DNA of 64,000 nt from an uncultured Clostridia bacterium. GTDB taxonomy: Bacteria; Bacillota; Clostridia; TANB77; CAG-508. This document shows, piece after piece, positions 18,408 to 28,139 of the stretch. The stretch lies in contig CASAUJ010000001.1 of the NCBI GenBank assembly GCA_949118805.1, forward strand, positions 33,849 to 97,848. The letters are read 5' to 3'. The stretch's first letter is position 1. Every line of letters begins with the position of its first letter. The notes beneath the pieces were generated by a model, which was not told where the DNA came from, made no database searches, and worked only from the letters and a program-made list of their open reading frames with translations. A program made the position numbers and the translations under genes.

Positions 18408-19013
18408 CTATGTATCACTATAAGTAATGACTCTTTTTTTCATTTTATTGGCATCTGGTGAACCAGATGTAGGTTGTATTTCTTCTTGATAATAGACTCC
18501 TAATTTTTCTACAAATGTGTATTTATTCCTTACTATTATATCATAAATTCCTTCATTATTCAACATGATTCCCGAATTTGTTAAAAATTTTGTTTTTGTT
18601 TCTTGACTTGGTCCATATAAAATAGCTTCAATAAATTCTTCTCGATCTGCATTACTTCCCAACACTTCTTGTTCCAAATCAATGGAAAAAACCGGAATAA
18701 AATTACCACTTTTTACTCTTTTTTGATAAAGTCCTTTATTTCTTTCTAATAATTTTTGAGAATCAAATACAATTTTGTAATTTTCGCGATAGGCTTTATA
18801 GATGGAAGGAATCATTGTCTCAATCCCTACATTTCTTTGTGTGGTACCATTATCTTCAACATAAGTATAATCATATTCTCTATCCTGATAATCTAATACA
18901 ATTTGTGCGGTTTGTCTAGCTTCACCAAAGGCGTTGATACTAATGGATAAAGCAATCACAAATAACAAAACAGAACCTGCCATTTTTAAAGCATCTGCTA
19001 CATGTTCTTCCAT
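18408..19013 (-). CDS. Tad-cluster pilin-like protein, unknown
   Basis: 201 residues. Short N terminus (MEEHVADALKMAG) followed by a hydrophobic helix (about 13-30, SVLLFVIALSISINAF) and a soluble domain with YDYTYVEDNG, and QKLLERNKGLYQKRV. It belongs to the same architectural group as the three MENASKA proteins of the operon, but its N terminus differs. Function inferred from context only: pilus component. Confidence 0.55.
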   Translation of the reverse strand: MEEHVADALKMAGSVLLFVIALSISINAFGEARQTAQIVLDYQDREYDYTYVEDNGTTQRNVGIETMIPSIYKAYRENYKIVFDSQKLLERNKGLYQKRVKSGNFIPVFSIDLEQEVLGSNADREEFIEAILYGPSQETKTKFLTNSGIMLNNEGIYDIIVRNKYTFVEKLGVYYQEEIQPTSGSPDANKMKKRVITYSDT

Positions 19014-19037
19014 GGTATCACACTCCTTTTCCTTCCG

Positions 19038-19460
19038 CTATTGTTCTACTATATTATCTACTGTAATTTTATGTACTAAAGAATTTTCATAACTAAAAGT
19101 AACTTTATAAAAAGTTCCAGAAGCTACTCTTTTTATGGATCCTGTTGTATTATTAGGATTAATAGCAATACCAGCTGTTCCATCTACTGTAATTCCTTTT
19201 GTTTTAGTATCTCCATTATCTTTCGCACTTTGATTGTTAGAAGCTACTGCTTGTATTAAAGCATTTACCTGACTTCCTCTTACACTCTCCCCTTGATAAG
19301 GAATAAATTTGTTGTTAAATGCCATAATTTCTTGTTCACTCATATTAACAGAATTAATGGTATCTTGTGCTTGGGTAAATATAATAATTCCTAATGAAAT
19401 AATTAAAATAGATAATAAGATAGCTCCCGCTATAATTAATGCTTTTGATGCGTTTTCCAT
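19038..19460 (-). CDS. MENASKA-type pilin-like protein
   Basis: 140 residues. N terminus MENASKALIIAGAILL, hydrophobic helix about 7-29, then NNKFIPYQGESVRGSQVNALIQAV, a motif shared in position with the paralogues at 19993 and 20573 (FNxQFTxYxGxxVxGxxVxxLI). The C-terminal part is a beta-rich tail (YKVTFSYENSLVHKITVD). No prepilin leader is present, so it would be inserted and assembled without classical TadV/PilD processing. Probably a major or minor pilin. Confidence 0.6.
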   Translation of the reverse strand: MENASKALIIAGAILLSILIISLGIIIFTQAQDTINSVNMSEQEIMAFNNKFIPYQGESVRGSQVNALIQAVASNNQSAKDNGDTKTKGITVDGTAGIAINPNNTTGSIKRVASGTFYKVTFSYENSLVHKITVDNIVEQ

Positions 19461-19534
19461 GTTTCTTTTCCTCCTAAAAACTTTACTTTTATTTTTTCAC
19501 TAATATTTTATATTAGTAACATTAATAACTTTAT

Positions 19535-19966
19535 TTACTCTGTTATTTGTTCAAATAACAGATACTTAACTTTATTGGTGGCAGTATGATACTGTATTTC
19601 TACACACTTAAACTTTATTTCGCTGTAATAGTGTATGAATTTATCAATTCCACCATCATAAATGGTTTCCATTGGGTAACTTTTCTCATTGTCCAACATC
19701 TTGATCTTGATCTCAATGGAGTTCAAATCATTATTTAGATATCTTCCTTTTTCATTTTTTAGTACTTCATTTCTTTCGTTATTATCTACTGCCTTATTCA
19801 AAATGGTTACCAATTCTGTTCCATAAATTTCTTGCTGATAAAATGTTGAAAAGTGTTTGTTTTCTTTCTCTGCTTCATAATGCATTATTCTCCCATTCAA
19901 ATATAGATACGAAATTCCTGCTATGATAATAATTCCTATTAAAAAGAAGATTGCTAATTTTTTCAT
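19535..19966 (-). CDS. Tad-cluster membrane-anchored protein, unknown
   Basis: 143 residues. N-terminal helix (about 3-24, KLAIFFLIGIIIIAGISYLYL), then a soluble part with QQEIYGTELVTILNKAVDNNERNEV; this region lines up with the GxxVxxLINKAVDxN segment of the pilin-like paralogues. The start has AAGGATAAAAA upstream. The zero-frame end of the previous gene lies 3 bases before this start, but the frameshifted end is at 19993. Confidence 0.55.
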   Translation of the reverse strand: MKKLAIFFLIGIIIIAGISYLYLNGRIMHYEAEKENKHFSTFYQQEIYGTELVTILNKAVDNNERNEVLKNEKGRYLNNDLNSIEIKIKMLDNEKSYPMETIYDGGIDKFIHYYSEIKFKCVEIQYHTATNKVKYLLFEQITE

Positions 19967-19992
19967 TTTTTATCCTTTTTCTTTTTCAAAAT

Positions 19993-20545
19993 TTAATTGT
20001 TTTTCTTTGAAAATGTTACCAAACAAACCCTTCCGTGTAATTGGACTAATCTTTACATCACATTGATATTCTGTCAAGGCTTTGTAATTTGTCCCATTTT
20101 CATCTATTTTATTCTGCATTTGTGCTAAGTCTAACTGAATCAATTCATTGTAATAATTGGTTATATTTTTTGTATTTTCTCCATATCCCTTTTCAATAGT
20201 TCCTGTATAACCTGTTAATGAATGGTTTACAAATCTTACTGAAATATAACTATCTTTTACTTCATCGACATTGGGTATCGTATTTCTTTTGGGATATTCG
20301 TAGTAAATATTGGTTTCTGTTGCCAAATTAGCAATGGAAACTACATCATAAATAGTAATTCCTTCTTTTCCCACTAAACTGGTAAATTGACTATTAAATT
20401 GATCCACTTGTTTTTGTGCATTTTCTCTATGCAGTTCTGCTGAAGTGCCAGCAAAGGAAGCAAATAAATACACAGCCAATGACAGAATCAATAATCCTAT
20501 TAAAACACCTGCTGCCATCACTAATGCTTTGGATGCATTTTCCAT
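19993..20545 (-). CDS. MENASKA-type pilin-like protein (+1 frameshift near C terminus)
   Basis: About 183 residues when read with a +1 shift. N terminus MENASKALVMAAGVL, helix about 10-30, then VDQFNSQFTSLVGKEGITIYDVVSIANLA. At 20033..20035 the frame meets CGG A (ATT ACA CGG AAG). The zero frame remains open to 19970 (ending KEKQLNFEKEKG), giving 191 residues; the +1 reading gives SPITGRVCLVTFSKKNN and stops at 19993. The +1 tail matches the TGR.S...L tail of the paralogue at 20573 and the beta-strand ending usual for pilins, so I prefer it. This is the only site where both frames give a full-length product. Confidence 0.6.
20033..20035 (-). other. CGG +1 frameshift site in pilin-like gene
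   Basis: Minus-strand reading ATT ACA C GGA AGG. Shifted reading gives Ile-Thr-Gly-Arg-Val, like Thr-Gly-Arg-Ile in the neighbouring paralogue. Confidence 0.65.
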
Positions 20546-20572
20546 CTTCTTCCCTCACTCCTTCTTCATTCT

Positions 20573-21241
20573 TTAGTCTAATCGGTTTGTACATATCAAT
20601 TTCATTTCTGAAATTCTTCCTGTTTTTTCGTCATATTTTGTTGCTGACTCGTCACAATCAAAATATAGCCTTTTAAATTGCGAATATTGATAATATAATG
20701 CAGTATCTTTTTTTACTCGGTCATATCCACCATAATTAGCTACATCTTTTTGCAAAATTTCTTTTGCTTGTTCTTGTGAATCCATTACTTTTGTAATATT
20801 ACTACATAAAGTAGATATTTTATTTAATTGGTATTTACTTTCTAATTCTTTTACTTTTCTTAATAAGTTGTTAATATTATCTTGTGTATATTGTGTTTCA
20901 ATTAATTTCTCATCGTTGTTGTCATATTTTAATTTCTCTACTTGAATCCCTGTAATAGTAAGTTTTATTTTCTGATATTTCTCTTGGCTATTTTCTGCTT
21001 TTCTAGTATTATAATCTACCACTCGATTCATTAAAGATAAAACTTCATTTCCTCTTACTTTATTTCTTAAATAAGTAGTAAACTGATTATTAAATTCAAT
21101 CATTTGTACTTCTTTCTCGTTTTGCTCTCCTACCTTTTGATAATCTGATAACTGATTAAACATTAATAATAGTGCTCCAATTACCAAAAGAGAAATTAAA
21201 ACTCCTCCTGCTATGGCTAAAGCTTTTGATGCATTCTCCAT
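20573..21241 (-). CDS. MENASKA-type pilin-like protein
   Basis: 222 residues. N terminus MENASKALAIAGGVLI with helix about 9-28, then EFNNQFTTYLRNKVRGNEVLSLMNRVVDYN, the paralogue motif, a middle helical stretch and the tail YDEKTGRISEMKLIC. First of the small pilin-like genes after tadBC. It contains no in-frame CGG; its Thr-Gly-Arg tail is a useful comparison for the frameshifted paralogue downstream. Confidence 0.65.
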   Translation of the reverse strand: MENASKALAIAGGVLISLLVIGALLLMFNQLSDYQKVGEQNEKEVQMIEFNNQFTTYLRNKVRGNEVLSLMNRVVDYNTRKAENSQEKYQKIKLTITGIQVEKLKYDNNDEKLIETQYTQDNINNLLRKVKELESKYQLNKISTLCSNITKVMDSQEQAKEILQKDVANYGGYDRVKKDTALYYQYSQFKRLYFDCDESATKYDEKTGRISEMKLICTNRLD

Positions 21242-21261
21242 TTAGCATTCCTCCTTCCCCT

Positions 21262-23337
21262 CTACTTGGTTGCTGTTAATGAGCTAAAGGATGATGACAT
21301 ACTTGTTAAACCAATAAATACTAATGGAACAATTAGATATCCTACAAACATACATACCATTGGTGCAAAACCAATTGCTTTTCCAATCATTCCTTTTCGT
21401 TTAATTAATCTTTCATTTGATTCTTTTCGTTTTTCTTGGTAATACTCTCTTTCTGAATCTAATTCATCAAAAGCATCTGTAATTGGTATTTTTTCAACTG
21501 CTGCTTGTAAACTCTCAATAATTCGAATAAATTGGATAAAACTAACTTCTTCTTTCATGGCTTCTAATGCTTCCCATGCACCAGCTTCATAATTGTTTAC
21601 ACATTTGGTAATAGGTGCTTTAAAAATATTCGAATATCTTTCTAACCATTCTAAAATGATTTCAACATTTACTCTTTCTATTCTCATCAACATTAGGATA
21701 ATGGTTTGAAATTGCATAATTTCGTCTTCCATCTCTAATTGTCTCATCTTTACTTGGAAAATCAATAACCAAATTGGTGCCATATATGCAATTACTGCAA
21801 AAACTAATGCTAATAACAATTCAAACCATTGCATATATTCACTATTAATAATTGCTAATTTTCCTTCTATTCTTTCAACTGCCTTATTAATATCTGCTTC
21901 TTCTGCTTCTTTATAATATTTTAGCCTTTGCACAGCCATCTTTATCTGTATTGTTGTTGTATTTGGTTTCCCTCTAAATTGATCTAATACGATATTGTCT
22001 TGCTCTGTAATCTCCATTGCTTTTTTCTCATCTTTTGCAGATAGATTTCCAAAAATATCATAATCTGTTGTTGGCTCTGTATAAATATAATTCACTGCAA
22101 TTACATGTAATTGTGAAAAGATAATGATGGAAGCAATACAAGTTATAATTGCCATTGCAATTCGATTAATATATAACCATTCCATTTTCAAATGAGATGC
22201 TGCATCTTTTAAATATTGTTGTACTTTTCTATATTCTTTGGAACCAACTTTAGGAATAAATAAATCCACTATTTTCTTTATCATTTTTTTCTTATATAAT
22301 TTTTGTTGCCATGGATTTTCTGTATTTTTTACGTTGATCCCAGTAGAGCCATTATCTTTTAGTTTTCTAACTAATACATAAGATGCAAAAGTTAGAATTA
22401 GAATTAAAATTTGTACAATCATTCCAGCTTTCCCATTATACCAACTCGCTGTGAAGCTAAAATTTCCAATTGCCCAATTTTTTAGTGGTTCTAATAGTAA
22501 CACTGGTGCAATTGAAATAACAGATAAACTTTGAAAAACATAGTTTAATTTATCTCTTTTTAAGATTTCTAATTGCATTTCCTGTGTAATATTATTTACA
22601 TTTTTTAAATACAGGGAAGCTCCATTTACTTTTCGATCTCCAAATTCTTTCGTTAAGTAAGAAATTCCTGCAAATTCTTTTAAAAAGCTATTGGGTGCAA
22701 TATCATAATATTTTTCTAATTCTGTTTCTGGATCATTTGATATTAGAATTTCATAAATTTTTTCTCCTTGTCTAGAAACACTCATTTCATCATCTTGTGA
22801 AACTTGATAAATAGCTTCTTCTACCATATTAAATTCATGATAAGCATGTCTAATTTCTGAAAAAAAGTCGATTTGTTCTTTTAAAATTTTATTGTCTATT
22901 TTATCTACTGAACCATCAATTAATGTATCTACCATAAAAATTTCAAAAATTAATAAGATTGCCATCAAAAGAAAGTTCGATGAGGTTATCATAATGGTTA
23001 CTATAAAAATTGGCACAATAATAACAAGTGCTTTTGTTAATATCTTGGCAGTTCCTTTTCTTGTGTTATATTCATCATCTATATTAATAATTTCTAATCT
23101 TCTTCTTATTTTCAAAGCATATCTTTTGATAAAAGGAATCTTGATATAAGTTAAATACAATTTTTGTAATAGTACTTCATTTGAAAATTTATTTTTCTTG
23201 GTTCCTTGTTGCAATTGCTGAATTCTTTTGTATTCTGATTTTTGCATCTTTTTGGACAAGATAAAATAAGCAATAACAATAATCACAAATAATGCAGCTG
23301 AGCCACCCATCATATAGAATATTATGTTATTATTCAC
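21262..23337 (-). CDS. TadB/TadC-like pilus assembly membrane protein (fused)
   Basis: 691 residues, about twice the size of a single TadB or TadC. It has an N-terminal helix (about 7-27), a membrane pair (about 93-130), another pair (about 262-325), then a second half with helices near 390-415, 500-525 and 655-680. The C-terminal half (MQFQTIILMLMRIERVNVEIILEWLERYS, then DAFDELDSEREYYQEKRKESNERL) has the type II secretion F layout. I infer a fusion of TadB and TadC, the inner-membrane platform of the Tad pilus. Start is GTG at 23337 with GGTGAG upstream. Follows tadA by 20 bases. Confidence 0.75.
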   Translation of the reverse strand: MNNNIIFYMMGGSAALFVIIVIAYFILSKKMQKSEYKRIQQLQQGTKKNKFSNEVLLQKLYLTYIKIPFIKRYALKIRRRLEIINIDDEYNTRKGTAKILTKALVIIVPIFIVTIMITSSNFLLMAILLIFEIFMVDTLIDGSVDKIDNKILKEQIDFFSEIRHAYHEFNMVEEAIYQVSQDDEMSVSRQGEKIYEILISNDPETELEKYYDIAPNSFLKEFAGISYLTKEFGDRKVNGASLYLKNVNNITQEMQLEILKRDKLNYVFQSLSVISIAPVLLLEPLKNWAIGNFSFTASWYNGKAGMIVQILILILTFASYVLVRKLKDNGSTGINVKNTENPWQQKLYKKKMIKKIVDLFIPKVGSKEYRKVQQYLKDAASHLKMEWLYINRIAMAIITCIASIIIFSQLHVIAVNYIYTEPTTDYDIFGNLSAKDEKKAMEITEQDNIVLDQFRGKPNTTTIQIKMAVQRLKYYKEAEEADINKAVERIEGKLAIINSEYMQWFELLLALVFAVIAYMAPIWLLIFQVKMRQLEMEDEIMQFQTIILMLMRIERVNVEIILEWLERYSNIFKAPITKCVNNYEAGAWEALEAMKEEVSFIQFIRIIESLQAAVEKIPITDAFDELDSEREYYQEKRKESNERLIKRKGMIGKAIGFAPMVCMFVGYLIVPLVFIGLTSMSSSFSSLTATK

Positions 23338-23357
23338 TTGTTACTCACCTCTTTCTT

Positions 23358-25263
23358 TTATTTGTGTTTTTTACTTGTTTCTTTTGCCCAATGTCTTTCT
23401 ATAAACTGATCAAATTTTTCAGCATCTACATCATCCATATTTACTCTCATATCTTTTAAGTTTTGTTCTGTAATTGGATTGGTTATAATATATTCTCCAT
23501 CTACATATTCCAAAATATTTCGATAAGTATATAATTGACGATCTGTTATTTTTTCAAAATAACGAGTTGCATTGTCAAAAAATTTATCAAATTTTCCTTC
23601 CAATGTTTTTTCTTTCCTGTGATCAAAGGTATATTCATTTTTTTCTTCTACTGGAATACATTCTGTAATTCTTTCTACATATCTTTTTCCTTTAAAGTCT
23701 TTTGTTAAATGAATATCAAAATTTAATACTTGTACCACTTGTTCTTCTGCTGTTTTTTCGTTTTTGAAAACCCCTGCCCTTAACATAGAGTTTCTTAATG
23801 CCGTTACTAAGTTTGGAAAGGTTTTCGCATGGTGTGTAAATAAAGTAAATTTAGAAGCTACTTGAGCCGCTTGAATCATCCAAGATGCTACTGGATCAGT
23901 TGCAACCTCTCCTATGATATTAACAGAACCATCTGTTTTCTTTTGAACATCCAAACCTTCTTGTCCAGAAATGGTTTCTGTTTCACGAAAAGTTAAAATA
24001 TTTCTAGTTGGGTATATTTTTCTTAAGTGAAGCTCAAAAGCTGTTTCCTGCACACGAATATTCATAGTTTCATAAATATTCTCTATCATTCCCATCAACA
24101 TCGTTGTTTTTCCACACCCTTGCTCTCCTGTGATCGAAATAATTCTTGCTCCTTTTACTAAATATTTTAATAATTCAATGGATTCATCACATCCTGGTTC
24201 TCCTTTGAACCATTGCTCTAAAGTAGAACGTTTTACGTCAAATTTTCTTACAAAGAAAGCCCATGTTTCTGAAAAGCTTGGTCTTACTACTACAACACGT
24301 GAACCATCTTTCATTTCATTTATTTTATAACCATTTGTATCGGATAATTGTCCTGGGTTATTATATTTATAAATATTTTGACATACTCTCTTTAATTCTG
24401 CTTCTGTTCCAAAAGATAAAAATCCTAAACGAATTGATTTTCCTTGAAAAAAGATCCAAATACTATCACACGCTCTTGGCACCTTATGTTCTGCTACTTG
24501 TTCTAAATAATCTCCATCTGCTTGTGCTACTTGACTTAGAAAACTCTCTGGTAATCCAGAAACTCCTCCGTGATACACCATCAATGTTCATATCTCGAAT
24601 TTCATCAATGGAACTATATCCTTTATAATATTGATAAATTCTTTGTACCACAACTGCTAGTTTATCGGAAAAAGATAATAGAATATTCTCTTTTTCATAA
24701 ATATCTTCTATTTCATTCCCTGTTATAACATAAGAAGGTTTTGTCTCTCCTTCTACATATTTCAAAGTAGCTAAATCATATTTTTTGATTAACTCTGTTA
24801 ACGCTTCGTAACCAAATTCTTTTTTATAGCTATAAATTAAAATATCAAATTTGTCTTGTGCTGTTAGAAGGGAAGGAATATCAAAAGGAATTGCTTTGGA
24901 TATATTGCTTTCTGTTACCCCATATTCTTTTTCCAATAAATCAAAAATTAATTCTTTGACATATTTTTTGTCATTCACATCTCCATAGGTACATCCTTTT
25001 AAAGCTTTTTTAAGTTCATATTTTTTGTTTTTCCTTCTTTTTAATTCTTCTTCGGAAAGTCCTATATCATATAAATTAATTTTGGTTATTTCATCTAATC
25101 TTCTTTTTACAAATTCCATCATTTTTTCAATGGTGTATGTCTTGTCATCCACATCTACTTGTACTTCAACTTCTGCTGTTTTCTTTTTCTTAATGACATA
25201 AAAAAGTACATATCCTGCAAGTATTAATATGGCTAAGATTAATACGATGTTTGTAATTGACAT
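23358..25263 (-). CDS. tadA: TadA/CpaF-type pilus ATPase (+1 frameshift)
   Basis: Secretion ATPase that powers Tad pilus assembly, 634 residues when the frame is joined. N-terminal membrane helix (about 3-23), unlike most TadA, then a long N-terminal domain. At 24568..24570 the frame is GTA TCA CGG AGG; +1 gives DGVSGGVSGLPESF and continues with the ATPase: SITGEQGCGKTTML (Walker A, about 385), GSVNIIGEVATDP (Walker B box) and FTLFTHHAKT (His box). The zero frame ends at 24484. Neither half is useful alone: the ATP site is entirely after the shift. Operon: cpaB, two cpaE-like genes, tadA, tadBC. Confidence 0.88.
24568..24570 (-). other. CGG +1 frameshift site in tadA
   Basis: Minus-strand reading GTA TCA C GGA GGA after Ser231. 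The frames before and after overlap by 101 bases, and only the shift at this codon joins them into an uninterrupted TadA. Eight bases later GTT TCT GGA is present with no extra C. Confidence 0.85.
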
Positions 25264-25286
25264 TTTGTTTTTCCCTCCTTATCACT

Positions 25287-26127
25287 TTATCGTAAATCTT
25301 CTAATCGATATATAATATTGTCTACGGTTCTTTTTACTTCTGCTAGAAAAAATCCATTCCTATCATCTTCTCCTGTTTTTCTAAGGCTCAAAAATAAATT
25401 TGGTACTTTCGCTTCTTCACATGCTTCGAAAAACAAGGTATTATATGGAATTGTTGAAACTTTATTTCTTTCTCCTAAGTATCTTGATATGTTTTTTATG
25501 TTATATTTTGAATACTTATCATATCTTCCAATTAATAATAATACTTTTTTGGATTTTAAGATTGTTTTTTCTTCTCTTGTTTCTATAAAGCTATTGATAT
25601 TACTTAGTCTTTGGCTTAAATGAATCACAATTAAATTGGATTGATTCATAATCAACTCTTCGTCATCTTCTTGTATTTGTTTATCTAAATCCACTAATAC
25701 TAAATCATAATAGCGATTGGCCAAATTTATAATTTCTGGATAATATTTTCTGATCTCCTTATATTCTTCTCGATCTCCTTTAAAAGCTGGTAAAATTTCT
25801 AATCGATCTTTAAAGATAATTTTGGTGTAATTAGTAATGTTTTCTGGTAATAATTTATTACTTTTCATAATTCTAGCTAGTCCGAGAAACGCCCTCTTCT
25901 AGTGCTAAATTTGTATTGGGTCCAAATAAACCTAAGTTTTTTCTAACTTTTTTTTCTTTTTCCCAAAAACAATTATCTAATTTTTCTTCTTGATATCCTG
26001 TTGAAATTACTAAAATTCTATAATTATGTTCAATTGCTAAATGGGTACAAATTGCTGCTAAAGATAGTGTTTTTCCTGTTTGTTCTTTTCCATTATTCCA
26101 AAAAGTTACAATTGACATTTTTTTCAT
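25287..26127 (-). CDS. CpaE/MinD-like ATPase of Tad cluster (+1 frameshift)
   Basis: 279 residues after joining. The N terminus has a deviant P-loop (VTFWNNGKEQTGKTLSLAA, about 6-24) of the MinD/ParA type. The frame meets GTT TCT CGG ACT at 25882..25884 and would stop at once (TAG); +1 gives EEGVSGLARIMKSN and continues to YDLVLVDLDKQI (Walker B-like), and LIVIHLSQRLSNIN. CpaE-type proteins position the pilus machine at the pole or on the membrane. A second CpaE-like gene lies directly upstream (26165..26863). Confidence 0.8.
25882..25884 (-). other. CGG +1 frameshift site in cpaE-like gene
   Basis: Minus-strand reading GTT TCT C GGA CTA after Ser81. The zero frame ends two codons later (Thr-Ser-stop). 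Confidence 0.85.
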
Positions 26128-26164
26128 TCCTCTCTAAACTTCTTATGTAACAATAATCTCTTCT

Positions 26165-26863
26165 CTAAGCTCCTTTTTCAATTATTTTAATGGCTTTTCT
26201 AATGTTGGATTCACTTACATTTTCCAAGATCTCTTCTGCTAGGCAAGCCAAGCCATCTTTATATTGAACACTTAGCTTTTTGAATTTTATTTTCGCAACT
26301 CTCTGATTTTCATAAATCACATTTAAGTCCCCATTTTCCATTGGAAAATAAATTCTATATTCATTCCAAACTATTTTGTATCCAAGGGAAAGAAAATTTA
26401 AATAGTCATCTTCTTCCTTTAGCATTTCTTTCGAAAATAATACTTTTGTTAAACTTACTACATTTTCTAACCCCATTAAAATTTCTAATCCTTTTTTCAA
26501 CGAATAATTATCGAAAGATGTTACAAAGTAATTTTTTTCTGCGGTTTCTAATTCAAATTCTTGAAAACCTTGCAAATTATCTATATCTACTAATACAATG
26601 TCATATTCCATTTCTTGTTCTTCTGATAATCCTAAATATTTTTTTATATTTTCTATCTTCGAAAAACCTACTGCAATGTCTACTCCTTCAAAATCTGTAA
26701 TATAAGTAGTAGCAGGGTTTATGGCAGGTACTACATACCTAGCTTTTTGATTAACAGTAGAATCGATTACTAATACTTTTTGGTTTAATGTTGTTAATAT
26801 TTTTGCAACATATACAATTAAATCTGTTTTATCATAGGCTCCTATAAACCCTATTTTTTTCAT
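26165..26863 (-). CDS. CpaE-like protein of Tad cluster, P-loop degenerate
   Basis: 232 residues with a MinD-like fold: MKKIGFIGAYDKTDLIVYVAKIL at the start, VLVIDSTVNQKARYVVP (about 31-48), YDIVLVDIDNLQGF (about 84-97, Walker B-like). The P-loop region (GAYDKTD) lacks the GKT of an active ATPase, so it may be a non-hydrolysing partner of the downstream CpaE-like protein. It lies between cpaB and the frameshifted cpaE-like gene. Confidence 0.7.
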   Translation of the reverse strand: MKKIGFIGAYDKTDLIVYVAKILTTLNQKVLVIDSTVNQKARYVVPAINPATTYITDFEGVDIAVGFSKIENIKKYLGLSEEQEMEYDIVLVDIDNLQGFQEFELETAEKNYFVTSFDNYSLKKGLEILMGLENVVSLTKVLFSKEMLKEEDDYLNFLSLGYKIVWNEYRIYFPMENGDLNVIYENQRVAKIKFKKLSVQYKDGLACLAEEILENVSESNIRKAIKIIEKGA

Positions 26864-26880
26864 CTGTATTTCTCTCCTTT

Positions 26881-27978
26881 TTACTCAACTGGTCCTGCCA
26901 AAGAATCTAAATACTCTTTTCTTGCATTTTTAGAATTGGTTGTACTTTCTTGCATATTGGTTTCCAAATTTCCTTGTGCTTGATCTCCTTGGTTGCTAAT
27001 GACTGGATTGATATAATTATTTCTTAAGTTAGATGCATCTGTATCATTATAACGATTTGCAATTGCATTCATAGCTCTTTCTAAGATATTTGGATCACTT
27101 TGTAATAAACGAGATGTACTTTCATTTACTGGATAAGTTGGAATAGCTGCTTCTTGCATTCCAGCTTCTGTATATTTAGTAGCATATATCTTAGAACCTT
27201 TAATTTGATAAGCTTCAATAATCGCACAACTCATATGTAAAATCTCATCTTCTGACAAGTTAACCCATATGGTATCATCTGAATCAATTCCACCAACTAC
27301 TGGTACTTCTACTTCTTTTTTGCTAACTACAATATAATCTTGTCCAGATGGTAGCATAAATCGAATATCAATATAGTCTCCTGTTGCTAAATCCATTGGT
27401 AAAACTAACATATTATATTCTTGTTTTCGAACATCATCTTGTACAAAGTTATCACTTTTTGCTAATAATTCTGTTGTGATTAAAGTATTTCTTTTCATAT
27501 TTACTTTCGCTACTAATGGTACACTATTTAATACTAAATATTCTTTTTCATTATTTCTTTCAATATAATAATTTTCTGTCTCTTCTTCTTTTTGTACTTC
27601 ATATTCTCTATTATCTTTTCTGATATATAATTTAGGATTATTACTATTATCATATTTGGTATAAATATCGTTTCCTTCTTTGTCTTGTAGGGCATAGTTC
27701 TCAATCATACTAATATCACTGGTTGCATTACTTGGCACAAGATTTCGATTGACGGTTTGGATGGTTAACATATCAGTGGTAATTACTTGTCCTGAACTTA
27801 CATCTTGTTTTAAAACATATGCTTTCACACTTGCTTGTAGTTCTTCTTTTTCTTTTTTGGTTTTGTTCATTAATTGCATAAATAATAACGCTATGATAAT
27901 ACCTGAAATTAGTAACATTACTAACATTCCTAATAAAAATGAATTTCTTGCTTTTCTTTGCATTGGATTTGTTGCCAT
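26881..27978 (-). CDS. CpaB-like pilus assembly protein (SAF domain)
   Basis: 365 residues, first gene of the Tad operon. N-terminal membrane helix (about 15-37, FLLGMLVMLLISGIIIALLFMQL), then a SAF-type domain: AYVLKQDVSSGQVITTDMLTIQTV (about 48-72), and VPLVAKVNMKRNTLITTELLA (about 152-172), with MLVLPMDLATGDYIDIRFMLPSGQDYIVVSKKEV following. This is the layout of CpaB/RcpC, a periplasm-side component of Tad systems. The 160-base gap upstream must hold the operon promoter; I could not place it with certainty. Confidence 0.8.
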   Translation of the reverse strand: MATNPMQRKARNSFLLGMLVMLLISGIIIALLFMQLMNKTKKEKEELQASVKAYVLKQDVSSGQVITTDMLTIQTVNRNLVPSNATSDISMIENYALQDKEGNDIYTKYDNSNNPKLYIRKDNREYEVQKEEETENYYIERNNEKEYLVLNSVPLVAKVNMKRNTLITTELLAKSDNFVQDDVRKQEYNMLVLPMDLATGDYIDIRFMLPSGQDYIVVSKKEVEVPVVGGIDSDDTIWVNLSEDEILHMSCAIIEAYQIKGSKIYATKYTEAGMQEAAIPTYPVNESTSRLLQSDPNILERAMNAIANRYNDTDASNLRNNYINPVISNQGDQAQGNLETNMQESTTNSKNARKEYLDSLAGPVE

Positions 27979-28139
27979 AACAAATTCCTCCCTTAACCTA
28001 TATTTTTCTATATTTTTTTACAAAATATCTATCTATTCTATTTTAACGCAAATGTACTTCAAAATCAATGTATTTAGTTGTTGTTATAAAAAGTTAATGT
28101 GTTTGTAATATTTTTGTAACATTGTGTCTCTCTCGTTTT

